DNA of 64,000 nucleotides from Hydractinia symbiolongicarpus. Lineage: Eukaryota; Cnidaria; Hydrozoa; Anthoathecata; Hydractiniidae. How positions within the stretch are numbered: position 1 is the first letter of the stretch; each line of letters starts with the position of its first letter. Of this stretch, positions 11,018 through 24,920 are shown one piece after another. A model generated the notes under the pieces. It did no database searches, had not been told where the DNA came from, and worked only from the letters and a program-made list of their open reading frames with translations. The stretch spans positions 7,504,001 to 7,568,000 of the forward strand of contig NC_079876.1 in assembly GCF_029227915.1 (NCBI RefSeq). The letters are read 5' to 3'. A program made the translations under genes and the position numbers.

Positions 11018-14000
11018 TCGGGAAATGAATTTACTCACTGGGTACTTTTTTTGTATACTTTTGACTTAACGGGCCGAGTCCGGGATTTACAGGAAATCGC
11101 GGGTTTTCGTTTGCCGGCGATTAAACTTCTTTTATTCAGCGTCTCATCAAAGATGAAAACATTTTTAAAAACTACAAGTCTCATGGGCGTTAGTGGTGAA
11201 ATAATAATTTAAAAAATCATTCGGGAAATGAGTTTACACACCGGGTACTTTCTTTGTATACTTTTGACTATACGGGCTGAGTCCGGGATTTACGGAAAAT
11301 CGCAGGTTTTCGTTTGCCGGCGATTAAACTTCTTTTATTCAGCGTCTCATCAAAAATGAAAACATTTTTGAAAACTACAAGTCTCATGCGTTTTAGTGGT
11401 GAAAAAATAATTTAAAAAATCGTTTTGGAAATGAGTTTACTCACAGGGTACTTTCTTTGTATACATTCGACTATACGGGCCAAGCCCGGGATTTACGGGA
11501 AATCGCGGGTTTTCGATTGCCGGCGATTGAACCATTTTCATTAAGCGTCGCATCAAAAATGAAAACATTTCTGAAAACTACAAGTCTCATGGACTTTAGT
11601 GGTGAGATAATAATTTAAAAAATCGTTTGGGAAATGAGTTTACTCCCTGGGTACTTTCTTTGTATACTTTTGACTATACGGGCCTAGTCCGGGATTTACG
11701 GGAAATCGCAGGTTTTCGTTTGCAGGCGATTAAACTTCTTTTATTCAGCGTCTCATCAAAAATGAAAACATTTTTGAAAACTACAAGTCTCATGCGTTTT
11801 AGTGGTGAAAAAATAATTTAAAAATTCGTTCGGGAAATGAGTTTACTCACTGGGTACTTTTCTTGTATACTTTTGACTATACGGGCCGAGTCCGGGATTT
11901 ACGGGAAATCGCGGGTTTTCGTTTGCCGGCGATTAAACTTCTTTCATTCAGCGTCTCATCACAAATGAAAACATTTTTAAAAACTACAAGTCTCATGGGC
12001 TTTAGTGGTGAAATAATAATTTAAAAAATCGTTTGGGAAATGAGTTTACTCCCTGGGTACTTTCTTTGTATACTTTTGACTATACGGGCCTAGTCCGGGA
12101 TTTACGGGAAATCGAAGGTTTTCGTTTGCAGGCGATTAAACTTCTTTTATTCAGCGTCTCATCAAAAATGAAAACATTTTTGAAAACTACAAGTCTCATG
12201 CGTTTTAGTGGTGAAAAAATAATTTAAAAAATCGTTCGGGAAATGAGTTTACACCCTGGGTACTCTCTTTGTATACTTTTGACTATACGGGCCGAGTCCG
12301 GGATTTACGGGAAATCGCAGGTTTTCGTTTGCCGGCGATTAAACTTCTTTTATTCAGCGTCTCATCAAAAATGAAAACATTTTTGAAAACTACAAGTCTC
12401 ATGCGTTTTAGTGGTGAAAAAATAATTTAAAAATTCGTTCGGGAAATGATTTTAATCACTGGGTACTTTTCTTGTATACTTTTAACCATACGGGCCAAGT
12501 CCGGGATTTACGGGAAATCGCGGGTTTTCGTTTGCCGGCGATTAAACTTCTTTTATTCAGCGTCTCATCAAAAATGAAAACATTTTTAAAAACTACAAGT
12601 CTCATGGGCTTTAGTGGTGAAAAAATAATTTAAAAATTCGTTCGGGAAATGAATTTACTCACTGGGTACTTTTTTTGTATACTTTTGACTTAACGGGCCG
12701 AGTCCGGGATTTACAGGAAATCGCGGGTTTTCGTTTGCCGGCGATTAAACTTCTTTTATTCAGCGTCTCATCAAAGATGAAAACATTTTTAAAAACTACA
12801 AGTCTCATGGGCTTTAGTGGTGAAATAATAATTTAAAAAATCATTCGGGAAATGAGTTTACACACCGGGTACTTTCTTTGTATACTTTTGACTCTACGGG
12901 CTGAGTCCGGGATTTACGGAAAATCGCAGGTTTTCGTTTGCCGGCGATTAAACTTCTTTTATTCAGCGTCTCATCAAAAATGAAAACATTTTTGAAAACT
13001 ACAAGTCTCATGCGTTTTAGTGGTGAAAAAATAATTTAAAAAATCGTTTTGGAAATGAGTTTACTCACAGGGTACTTTCTTTGTATACATTCGACTATAC
13101 GGGCCAAGCCCGGGATTTACGGGAAATCGCGGGTTTTCGATTGCCGGCGATTAAACCATTTTCATTAAGCGTCGCATCAAAAATGAAAACATTTCTGAAA
13201 ACTACAAGTCTCATGCATTTTAGTGGTGAAAAAATAATTTAAAAATTCGTTCGGGAAATGAGTTTACTCACTGGGTACTTTTCTTGTATACTTTTGACTA
13301 TACGGGCCGAGTCCGGGATTTACGGGAAATCGTGGGTTTTCGTTTGCCGGCGATTAAACTTCTTTCATTCAGCGTCTCATCAAAAATGAAAACATTTTTA
13401 AAAACTACAAGTCTCATGGGCTTTAGTGGTGAGATAATAATTTAAAAAATCGTTTGGGAAATGAGTTTACTCCCTGGGTACTTTCTTTGTATACTTTTGA
13501 CTATACGGGCCTAGTCCGGGATTTACGGGAAATCGCAGGTTTTCGTTTGCAGGCGATTAAACTTCTTTTATTCAGCGTCTCATCAAAAATGAAAACATTT
13601 TTGAAAACTACAAGTCTCATGCGTTTTAGTGGTGAAAAAATAATTTAAAAATTCGTTCGGGAAATGAGTTTACTCACTGGGTACTTTTCTTGTATACTTT
13701 TGACTATACGGGCCGAGTCCGGGATTTACGGGAAATCGCGGGTTTTCCTTTGCCGGCGATTAAACTTCTTTCATTCAGCGTCTCATCACAAATGAAAACA
13801 TTTTTAAAAACTACAAGTCTCATGGGCTTTAGTGGTGAAATAATAATTTAAAAAATCGTTTGGGAAATGAGTTTACTCCCTGGGTACTTTCTTTGTATAC
13901 TTTTGACTATACGGGCCTAGTCCGGGATTTACGGGAAATCGCAGGTTTTCGTTTGCAGGCGATTAAACTTCTTTTATTCAGCGTCTCATCAAAAATGAAA

Positions 14001-14060
14001 ACATTTTTGAAAACTACAAGTCTCATGCGTTTTAGTGGTGAAAAAATAATTTAAAAAATC
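11018..14060 (+). repeat. Tandem higher-order repeat, 8 to 9 monomers (1624/1827 bp)
   Basis: The monomer with GACTTAACGGG at 11018 recurs at 12642 (1624 bp). ACACACCGGGTAC at 11221 recurs at 12845, and the CGTTTTGG monomer at 11424 recurs at 13048. After an extra monomer (13251) in the second copy, the offset becomes 1827 (11627 to 13454, 12033 to 13860). This is a clean one-monomer difference between copies. Confidence 0.75.
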
Positions 14061-14404
14061 GTTCGGGAAATGAGTTTACACCCTGGGTACTCTCTTTGTA
14101 TACTTTAGACTATACGGGCCGAGTCCGGGATTTACGGGAAATCGCAGGTTTTCGTTTGCCGGCGATTAAACTTCTTTTATTCAGCGTCTCATCAAAAATG
14201 AAAACATTTTTGAAAACTACAAGTCTCATGCGTTTTAGTGGTGAAAAAATAATTTAAAAAATCGTTCGGGAAATGAGTTTACACCTTGGGTACTCTCTTT
14301 GTATACTTTTGACTATACGGGCCGACTCCGGGATTTACGGGAAATCGCAGGTTTTCGTTTGCCGGCGATTAAACTTCTTTTATTCAGCGTCTCATCAAAA
14401 ATGA
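12994..14404 (+). repeat. Higher-order block A, copy 2
   Basis: Copy of the block at the left edge of the window. The match ends near 14405, where this copy has CATTTTTAAAAACT and the CATGGGC subtype while copy 1 has CATTTTTGAAAACT and the CATGCGT subtype. A partial third copy at 11424-12230 lacks the monomer that begins at 13251. Confidence 0.75.
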
Positions 14405-15250
14405 AAACATTTTTAAAAACTACAAGTCTCATGGGCTTTAGTGGTGAGATAATAATTTAAAAAATCGTTTGGGAAATGAGTTTACATCCTGGGTACTTTC
14501 TTTGTATACTTTTGACTATACGGGCCTAGTCCGGGAATACGGGAAATCGCAGGTTTTCGTTTGCAGGCGATTAAACTTCTTTTATTCAGCGTCTCATCAA
14601 AAATGAAAACATTTTTGAAAACTACAAGTCTCATGCGTTTTAGTGGTGAAAAAATAATTTAAAAATTCGTTCGGGAAATGAGTTTACTCACTGGGTACTT
14701 TTCTTGTATACTTTTGACTATACGGGCCGAGTCCGGGATTTACGGGAAATCGCGGGTTTTCGTTTGCCGGCGATTAAACCTCTTTCATTCAGCGTCTCAT
14801 CACAAATGAAAACATTTTTAAAAACTACAAGTCTCATGGGCTTTAGTGGTGAAATAATAATTTAAAAAATCGTTTGGGAAATGAGTTTACTCCCTGGGTA
14901 CTTTCTTTGTATACTTTTGACTATACGGGCCTAGTCCGGGATTTACGGGAAATCGCAGGTTTTCGTTTGCAGGCGATTAAACTTCTTTTATTCAGCGTCT
15001 CATCAAAAATGAAAACATTTTTGAAAACTACAAGTCTCATGCGTTTTAGTGGTGAAAAAATAATTTAAAAAATCGTTCGGGAAATGAGTTTACACCCTGG
15101 GTACTCTCTTTGTATACTTTTGACTATACGGGCCGAGTCCGGGATTTACGGGAAATCGCAGGTTTTCGTTTGCCGGCGATTAAACTTCTTTTATTCAGCG
15201 TCTCATCAAAAATGAAAACATTTTTGAAAACTACAAGTCTCATGCGTTTT
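13440..15250 (+). repeat. Tandem higher-order repeat, 5 monomers (1014 bp)
   Basis: Monomers at 13454, 13657, 13860 and 14063 recur at about 14468, 14671, 14874 and 15077. The missing base relative to 5 x 203 is in CCGGGAATACGGG near 14535. Overlaps the end of block A copy 2, showing that duplications were laid over one another. Confidence 0.7.
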
Positions 15251-15459
15251 AGTGGTGAAAAAATAATTTAAAAATTCGTTCGGGAAATGATTTTAATCAC
15301 TGGGTACTTTTCTTGTATACTTTTAACCATACGGGCCAAGTCCGGGATTTACGGGAAATCGCGGGTTTTCGTTTGCCGGCGATTAAACTTCTTTTATTCA
15401 GCGTCTCATCAAAAATGAAAACATTTTTAAAAACTACAAGTCTCATGGGCTTTAGTGGT

Positions 15460-18400
15460 GAAAAAATAATTTAAAAAATCGTTTGCGAAATGAGTTTACT
15501 CCCTGGGTACTTTATTTGTATACTTTTGACTATACGGGCCGAGTCCGGGAGTTACGGGAAATCGCAGGTTTTCGTTTGCAGGCGATTAAACTTCTTTTAT
15601 TCAGCGTCTCATCAAAAATGAAAACATTTTTGAAAACTACAAGTCTCATGCGTTTTAGTGGTGAAAAAATAATTTAAAAAATCGTTCGGGAAATGAGTTT
15701 ACACCTTGGGTACTCTCTTTGTATACTTTTGACTATACGGGCCGACTCCGGGATTTAAGGGAAATCGCAGGTTTTCGTTTGCCGGCGATTAAACTTCTTT
15801 TATTCAGCGTCTCATCAAAAATGAAAACATTTTTGAAAACTATAAGTCTCATGCGTTTTAGTGGTGAAAAAATAATTTAAAAATTCGTTAGGGAAATGAG
15901 TTTACTCCCTAGGTACTTTCCTTGTATACTTTTGACTATACCGGCCGAGACCGGGATTTACGGGAAATTGCGGGTTTTCGTTGCCGGCGATTAAACTTCT
16001 TTTATTCAGCGTCTCTTCAAAAATGAAAACATTTTTAAAAACTACAAGTCTCATGGGCTTTAGTGGTGAAATAATAATTTAAAAAATCGTTTGGGAAATG
16101 AGTTTACTCCCTGGGTACTTTTCTTGTATACTTTTGACTATACGGGCCGAGTCCGGGATTTACGGGAAATCGCGGGTTTTCGTTTCCGGCGATTAAACTT
16201 CTTTCATTCAGCGTCTCATCAAAAATGAAAACATTTTTAAAAACTACAAGTCTCATGGGCTTTAGTGGTGAGATAATAATTTAAAAAATCGTTTGGGAAA
16301 TGAGTTTACTCCCTGGGTACTTTCTTTGTATACTTTTGACTATACGGGCCTAGTCCGGGATTTACGGGAAATCGCAGGTTTTCGTTTGCAGGCGATTAAA
16401 CTTCTTTTATTCAGCGTCTCATCAAAAATGAAAACATTTTTGAAAACTACAAGTCTCATGCGTTTTAGTGGTGAAAAAATAATTTAAAAATTCGTTCGGG
16501 AAATGAGTTTACTCACTGGGGACTTTTCTTGTATACTTTTGACTATACGGGCCGAGTCCGGGATTTAATGGAAATCGCGGGTTTTCGTTTGCCGGCGATT
16601 AAACTTCTTTCATTCAGCGTCTCATCAAAAATGAAAACATTTTTAAAAACTACAAGTCTCATGGGCTTTAGTGGTGAAAAAATAATTTAAAAAATCGTTT
16701 GGGAAATGAGTTTACTCCCTGGGTACTTTCCTTGTATACTTTTGACTATACGGGGCGAGTCCGGGATTTACGGGAAATCGCAGGTTTTCGTTTGCAGGCG
16801 ATTAAACTTCTTTTATTCAGCGTCTCATCAAAAATGAAAACATTTTTGAAAACTACAAGTCTCATGCGTTTTAGTGGTGAAAAAATAATTTAAAAATTCG
16901 TTCGGGAAATGAGTTTACTCACTGGGGACTTTTCTTGTATACTTTTGACTATACGGGCCGAGTCCGGGATTTAATGGAAATCGCGGGTTTTCGTTTGCCG
17001 GCGATTAAACTTCTTTCATTCAGCGTCTCATCAAAAATGAAAACATTTTTAAAAACTACAAGTCTCATGGGCTTTAGTGGTGAAAAAATAATTTAAAAAA
17101 TCGTTTGGGAAATGAGTTTACTCCCTGGGTACTTTCCTTGTATACTTTTGACTATACGGGGCGAGTCCGGGATTTACGGGAAATCGCAGGTTTTCGTTTG
17201 CCGGCGATTAAACTTCTTTTATTCAGCGTCTCAGCAAAAATAAAAACATTTTTGAAAACTACAAGTCTCATGCGTTTTAGTGGTGAAAAAATAATTTAAA
17301 AAATCGTTCGGGAAATGAGTTTACTCCCTGGGTACTTTCTTTGTATACTTTTGACTATACGGGCCGAGTCCGGGATTTACGGGAAGTCGCGGGTTTTCGT
17401 TTGCCGGCGATTAAACTTCTTTTATTCAGCTTCTAATCAAAAATGAAAATATTTTTAAATACTACAAGTCTTATGGGCTTTAGTGGTGAAATAATAATTT
17501 AAAAAATCGTTCGGGAAATGAGTTTACACCCTGGGTACTTTCTTTGTATACTTTTGACTATACGGGCCGAGTCCGAGATTTACGGGAAATCGCAGTTTTT
17601 CGTTTGCCGGCGATTAAACTTCTTTTATTCAGCGTCTCATGAAAAATGAAAACATTTTTAAAAACTACAAGTCTCATGGGCTTTAGTGGTGAAATAATAA
17701 TTTAAAAAATCGTTCGGGAAATGAGTTTACACCCCGGGTACTTTCTTTGTATACTTTTGACTATACGGGCCGAGTCTGGGATTTACGGGAAATCGCAGGT
17801 TTTCGTTTGCCAGCGATTAAACTTCTTTTATTCAGCGTCTCATCAAAAATGAAAACATTTTTGAAAACTACAAGTCTCATGCGTTTTAGTGGTGAAAAAA
17901 TAATTTAAAAAATCGTTCCGGAAATGAGTTTACACCCTGGGTACTTTCTTTGTATACTTTTGACTATACGGGCCGAGACCGGGATTTACGGGAAATCGCG
18001 GGTTTTCGTTTGCCGGCGATTAAACTTATTTTATTCAGCGTCTCATCAAAAATGAAAACATTTTTAAAAACTACAAGTCTCATAGGCTTTAGTGGTGAAA
18101 TAATAATTTAAATAATCGTTTGGGAAATGAGTTTACTCCCTGGGTACTTTCTTTGTATACTTTTGAATATACGGGCCGAGTCCGGGATTTACGAGAAATC
18201 GCGGGTTTTCGTTTGCGGGCGATTAAACTTCTTTTATTCAGCGTCTCATCAAAAATGAAAACATTTTTAAAAAACTACAAGTCTCATGGGCTTTAGTGGT
18301 GAAATAATAATTTAAATAATCGTTTGGGAAATGAGTTTACTCCCTGGGTTCTTTCTTTGTATACTTTTGACTATACGGGCCGAGTCCGGGATTTACGGGA

Positions 18401-19530
18401 AATCGCAGGTTTTCGTTTGCCGGCGATTAAACTTCTTTTATTCAGCGTCTCATCAAAAATGAAAACATTTTTAAAAACTACAAGTCTCATGGGCTTTAGT
18501 GGTAAAATAATAATTTAAAAAATCGTTTGGGAAATGAGTTTACTCCCTGGGTACTTTCTTTGTATACTTTTGACTATATGGGCCGAGTCCGGGATTTACG
18601 GGAAATCGCAGGTTTTCGTTTGCCGGCGATTAAACTTCTTTTATTCAGCGTCTCATCAAAAATGAAAACATTTTTAAAAACTACAAGTCTCATGGGCTTT
18701 AGTGGTGAAATAATAATTTAAATAATCGTTTGGGAAATGAGTTTACTCCCTGGGTTCTTTCTTTGTATACTTTTGACTATACGGGCCGAGTCCGGGATTT
18801 ACGGGAAATCGCAGGTTTTCGTTTGCCGGCGATTAAACTTCTTTTATTCAGCGTCTCATCAAAAATGAAAACATTTTTAAAAACTACAAGTCTCATGGGC
18901 TTTAGTGGTAAAATAATAATTTAAAAAATCGTTTGGGAAATGAGTTTACTCCCTGGGTACTTTCTTTGTATACTTTTGACTATATGGGCCGAGTCCGGGA
19001 TTTACGGGAAATCGCAGGTTTTCGTTTGCCGGCGATTAAACTTCTTTTATTCAGCGTCTCATCAAAAATGAAAACATTTTTGAAAACTGCAAGTCTCATG
19101 CGTTTTAGTGGTGAAAAAATAATTTAAAAAATCGTTCGAGAAATGAGTTTACACCCTGGGTATTTTCTTTGTATACTTTTGACTATACGGGCCAAGTCCT
19201 GGATTTACGGGAAATCGCAGGTTTTCGTTTGCCGGCGATTAAACCACTTTCATTAGCCGTCTCATCAAAAATGAAAAGATTTCTGAAAAATACAAGTCTC
19301 ATGCGTTTTAGTGGTGAAAGAATAATTTAAAAAATCGTTCGGGAAATGAGTTTACTCCCTGGGTACTTTCTTAGTATACTTTTGACTATACGGGCCGAGT
19401 CCGGGATTTACGGGAAATCGCGGGTTTTCGTTTGCCGGCGATTAAACTTTTTTTATTCAGCGTCTCATCAAAAATGAACACATTTTTGAAAACTACAAGT
19501 CTCATGCGTTTTAGTGCTGAAATAATAATT
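15460..19530 (+). repeat. Higher-order block B, copy 2
   Basis: Same order of rare variants as the block at 1.1-5.0 kb and nearly the same sequence as 20727-24390. Offset to the latter is 5277 bp at the start and 4870 bp at the end. The 406-bp shift is a two-monomer duplication here (the GGGGACTTTTC monomer appears at 16496 and 16902). A rare ACACATTTTTG variant near 19478 and TTTTAGTGCTGAA near 19510 are shared with 24348 and 24380. Confidence 0.8.
18324..18518 (+). other. Recurrent 64-codon open frame, not regarded as a gene
   Basis: A representative of an open frame present in many monomers, predicted to start MGNEFTPWVLSLYTF and to end at TAA in the AT-rich hinge. Against coding: the first codon is TTG, most monomers lack even that, 203 is not a multiple of three so the frame does not carry into the next monomer, and another frame of about 65 codons is open on the opposite strand in some monomers (for example 3270-3467). 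No signal peptide, domain or known family is recognised. Confidence 0.15.
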
Positions 19531-20751
19531 TAAAAAATCGTTCGGGAAATGAGTTTACACCCCGGGTACTTTCTTTGTATACTTTTGACTATACGGGCCG
19601 AGTCCGGGATTTACGGGAAATCGCAGGTTTTCGTTTGCCGGCGATTAAACCTCTTTTAATAAGCGTCTCATCAAAAATGAAAACATTTTTAAAAACTACA
19701 AGTCTCATGGACTTTAGTGGTGAAATAATAATTTAAAAAATCGTTCGTGAAATGAGTTTACACCCCGGGTACTTTCTTTGTATACTTTTGACTATACGGG
19801 CCGAGTCCGGGATTTACGGAAAATCGCAGGTTTTCGTTTGCCGGCGATTAAACTTCTTTTATTCAGCGTCTCATCAAAAATGAAAACATTTTTGAAAACT
19901 GCAAGTCTCATGCGTTTTAGTGGTGAAAAAATAATTTAAAAAATCGTTCGAGAAATGAGTTTACACCCTGGGTATTTTCTTTGTATACTTTTGACTATAC
20001 GGGCCAAGTCCTGGATTTACGGGAAATCGCAGGTTTTCGTTTGCCGGCGATTAAACCACTTTCATTAGCCGTCTCATCAAAAATGAAAAGATTTCTGAAA
20101 AATACAAGTCTCATGCGTTTTAGTGGTGAAAGAATAATTTAAAAAATCGTTCGGGAAATGAGTTTACTCCCTGGGTACTTTCTTAGTATACTTTTGACTA
20201 TACGGGCCGAGTCCGGGATTTACGGGAAATCGCGGGTTTTCGTTTGCCGGCGATTAAACTTTTTTTATTCAGCGTCTCATCAAAAATGAACACATTTTTG
20301 AAAACTACAAGTCTCATGCGTTTTAGTGCTGAAATAATAATTTAAAAAATCGTTCGGGAAATGAGTTTACACCCCGGGTACTTTCTTTGTATACTTTTGA
20401 CTATACGGGCCGAGTCCGGGATTTACGGGAAATCGCAGGTTTTCGTTTGCCGGCGATTAAACCTCTTTTAATAAGCGTCTCATCAAAAATGAAAACATTT
20501 TTAAAAACTACAAGTCTCATGGACTTTAGTGGTGAAATAATAATTTAAAAAATCGTTCGTGAAATGAGTTTACACCCCGGGTACTTTCTTTGTATACTTT
20601 TGACTATACGGGCCGAGTCCGGGATTTACGGAAAATCGCAGGTTTTCGTTTGCCGGCGATTAAACTTCTTTTATTCAGCGTCTCATCAAAAATGAAAACA
20701 TTTTTGAAAACTACAAGTCTCATGCGTTTTAGTGGTGAAAAAATAATTTAA
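19128..20751 (+). repeat. Tandem higher-order repeat, 4 monomers (812 bp)
   Basis: Two adjacent copies separated by exactly 812 bp: CGTTCGAGAAATG at 19132 and 19944, ACACATTTTTG near 19478 and 20290, TTTTAGTGCTGAA near 19510 and 20322, and CGTTCGTGAAATG near 19743 and 20555. I noticed no differences within the shared 812 bp, suggesting a recent duplication. Confidence 0.8.
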
Positions 20752-23700
20752 AAAATCGTTTGCGAAATGAGTTTACTCCCTGGGTACTTTATTTGTATAC
20801 TTTTGACTATACGGGCCGAGTCCGGGAGTTACGGGAAATCGCAGGTTTTCGTTTGCAGGCGATTAAACTTCTTTTATTCAGCGTCTCATCAAAAATGAAA
20901 ACATTTTTGAAAACTACAAGTCTCATGCGTTTTAGTGGTGAAAAAATAATTTAAAAAATCGTTCGGGAAATGAGTTTACACCTTGGGTACTCTCTTTGTA
21001 TACTTTTGACTATACGGGCCGACTCCGGGATTTACGGGAAATCGCAGGTTTTCGTTTGCCGGCGATTAAACTTCTTTTATTCAGCGTCTCATCAAAAATG
21101 AAAACATTTTTGAAAACTACAAGTCTCATGCGTTTTAGTGGTGAAAAAATAATTTAAAAATTCGTTAGGGAAATGAGTTTACTCCCTAGGTACTTTCCTT
21201 GTATACTTTTGACTATACCGGCCGAGACCGGGATTTACGGGAAATTGCGGGTTTTCGTTGCCGGCGATTAAACTTCTTTTATTCAGCGTCTCTTCAAAAA
21301 TGAAAACATTTTTAAAAACTACAAGTCTCATGGGCTTTAGTGGTGAAATAATAATTTAAAAAATCGTTTGGGAAATGAGTTTACTCCCTGGGTACTTTTC
21401 TTGTATACTTTTGACTATACGGGCCGAGTCCGGGATTTACGGGAAATCGCGGGTTTTCGTTTCCGGCGATTAAACTTCTTTCATTCAGCGTCTCATCAAA
21501 AATGAAAACATTTTTAAAAACTACAAGTCTCATGGGCTTTAGTGGTGAGATAATAATTTAAAAAATCGTTTGGGAAATGAGTTTACTCCCTGGGTACTTT
21601 CTTTGTATACTTTTGACTATACGGGCCTAGTCCGGGATTTACGGGAAATCGCAGGTTTTCGTTTGCAGGCGATTAAACTTCTTTTATTCAGCGTCTCATC
21701 AAAAATGAAAACATTTTTGAAAACTACAAGTCTCATGCGTTTTAGTGGTGAAAAAATAATTTAAAAATTCGTTCGGGAAATGAGTTTACTCACTGGGGAC
21801 TTTTCTTGTATACTTTTGACTATACGGGCCGAGTCCGGGATTTAATGGAAATCGCGGGTTTTCGTTTGCCGGCGATTAAACTTCTTTCATTCAGCGTCTC
21901 ATCAAAAATGAAAACATTTTTAAAAACTACAAGTCTCATGGGCTTTAGTGGTGAAAAAATAATTTAAAAAATCGTTTGGGAAATGAGTTTACTCCCTGGG
22001 TACTTTCCTTGTATACTTTTGACTATACGGGGCGAGTCCGGGATTTACGGGAAATCGCAGGTTTTCGTTTGCCGGCGATTAAACTTCTTTTATTCAGCGT
22101 CTCAGCAAAAATAAAAACATTTTTGAAAACTACAAGTCTCATGCGTTTTAGTGGTGAAAAAATAATTTAAAAAATCGTTCGGGAAATGAGTTTACTCCCT
22201 GGGTACTTTCTTTGTATACTTTTGACTATACGGGCCGAGTCCGGGATTTACGGGAAGTCGCGGGTTTTCGTTTGCCGGCGATTAAACTTCTTTTATTCAG
22301 CTTCTAATCAAAAATGAAAATATTTTTAAATACTACAAGTCTTATGGGCTTTAGTGGTGAAATAATAATTTAAAAAATCGTTCGGGAAATGAGTTTACAC
22401 CCTGGGTACTTTCTTTGTATACTTTTGACTATACGGGCCGAGTCCGAGATTTACGGGAAATCGCAGTTTTTCGTTTGCCGGCGATTAAACTTCTTTTATT
22501 CAGCGTCTCATGAAAAATGAAAACATTTTTAAAAACTACAAGTCTCATGGGCTTTAGTGGTGAAATAATAATTTAAAAAATCGTTCGGGAAATGAGTTTA
22601 CACCCCGGGTACTTTCTTTGTATACTTTTGACTATACGGGCCGAGTCCGGGATTTACGGGAAATCGCAGGTTTTCGTTTGCCAGCGATTAAACTTCTTTT
22701 ATTCAGCGTCTCATCAAAAATGAAAACATTTTTGAAAACTACAAGCCTCATGCGTTTTAGTGGTTAAAAAATAATTTAAAAAATCGTTCCGGAAATGAGT
22801 TTACACCCTGGGTACTTTCTTTGTATACTTTTGACTATACGGGCCGAGACCGGGATTTACGGGAAATCGCGGGTTTTCGTTTGCCGGCGATTAAACTTAT
22901 TTTATTCAGCGTCTCATCAAAAATGAAAACATTTTTAAAAACTACAAGTCTCATAGGCTTTAGTGGTGAAATAATAATTTAAATAATCGTTTGGGAAATG
23001 AGTTTACTCCCTGGGTACTTTCTTTGTATACTTTTGAATATACGGGCCGAGTCCGGGATTTACGAGAAATCGCGGGTTTTCGTTTGCGGGCGATTAAACT
23101 TCTTTTATTCAGCGTCTCATCAAAAATGAAAACATTTTTAAAAACTACAAGTCTCATGGGCTTTAGTGGTGAAATAATAATTTAAATAATCGTTTGGGAA
23201 ATGAGTTTACTCCCTGGGTTCTTTCTTTGTATACTTTTGACTATACGGGCCGAGTCCGGGATTTACGGGAAATCGCAGGTTTTCGTTTGCCGGCGATTAA
23301 ACTTCTTTTATTCAGCGTCTCATCAAAAATGAAAACATTTTTAAAAACTACAAGTCTCATGGGCTTTAGTGGTAAAATAATAATTTAAAAAATCGTTTGG
23401 GAAATGAGTTTACTCCCTGGGTACTTTCTTTGTATACTTTTGACTATATGGGCCGAGTCCGGGATTTACGGGAAATCGCAGGTTTTCGTTTGCCGGCGAT
23501 TAAACTTCTTTTATTCAGCGTCTCATCAAAAATGAAAACATTTTTAAAAACTACAAGTCTCATGGGCTTTAGTGGTGAAATAATAATTTAAATAATCGTT
23601 TGGGAAATGAGTTTACTCCCTGGGTTCTTTCTTTGTATACTTTTGACTATACGGGCCGAGTCCGGGATTTACGGGAAATCGCAGGTTTTCGTTTGCCGGC

Positions 23701-24920
23701 GATTAAACTTCTTTTATTCAGCGTCTCATCAAAAATGAAAACATTTTTAAAAACTACAAGTCTCATGGGCTTTAGTGGTAAAATAATAATTTAAAAAATC
23801 GTTTGGGAAATGAGTTTACTCCCTGGGTACTTTCTTTGTATACTTTTGACTATATGGGCCGAGTCCGGGATTTACGGGAAATCGCAGGTTTTCGTTTGCC
23901 GGCGATTAAACTTCTTTTATTCAGCGTCTCATCAAAAATGAAAACATTTTTGAAAACTGCAAGTCTCATGCGTTTTAGTGGTGAAAAAATAATTTAAAAA
24001 ATCGTTCGAGAAATGAGTTTACACCCTGGGTATTTTCTTTGTATACTTTTGACTATACGGGCCAAGTCCTGGATTTACGGGAAATCGCAGGTTTTCGTTT
24101 GCCGGCGATTAAACCACTTTCATTAGCCGTCTCATCAAAAATGAAAAGATTTCTGAAAAATACAAGTCTCATGCGTTTTAGTGGTGAAAGAATAATTTAA
24201 AAAATCGTTCGGGAAATGAGTTTACTCCCTGGGTACTTTCTTAGTATACTTTTGACTATACGGGCCGAGTCCGGGATTTACGGGAAATCGCGGGTTTTCG
24301 TTTGCCGGCGATTAAACTTTTTTTATTCAGCGTCTCATCAAAAATGAACACATTTTTGAAAACTACAAGTCTCATGCGTTTTAGTGCTGAAAAAATAAAT
24401 TAAAAAATCGTTCGGGAAATGAGTTTACTCCCTGGGTACTATCTTTGTATACTTTTGACTATACGGGCCAAGCCCGGGATTTACGGGAAATCGCGGGTTT
24501 TCGTTTGCCGGCGATTAAACTTCTTTTATTCAGCGTCTCATCAAAAATGAAAACATTTTTGAAAACTACAAGTCTCATGCGTTTTAGTGGTGAATAAAAA
24601 ATTTAAAAAATCGTTCGGGAAATGAGTTTACTTCCTGGGTACATTCTTTGTATACATTCCACTATACGGGCCGAGCCCGGGATTTACGGGATATCGCGGG
24701 ATTTCGTTTGCCGGCGATTAAACTTCTTTTATTCAGCGTCTCATGAAAAATGAAAACATTTTTAAAAACTACAAGTCTCATGGGCTATAGTGGTGAAATA
24801 ATAATTTAAAAAATCATTCGGGAAATGAGTTTACACCCCGGGTACTTTCTTTGTATACTTTTGACTATACGGGCCGAGTCCGGGATTTACGGGAAATCGC
24901 AGGTTTTCGTTTGCCGGCGA
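20730..24920 (+). repeat. Higher-order block B, copy 3
   Basis: Third copy of block B. It continues past the end of copy 2: the CTCCCTGGGTACTATC monomer near 24420 and the ACATTCCACTATACGG monomer near 24650 match copy 1 at about 4530 and 4750. It includes private changes such as TGGTTAAAAAATAA near 22762. Confidence 0.75.
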
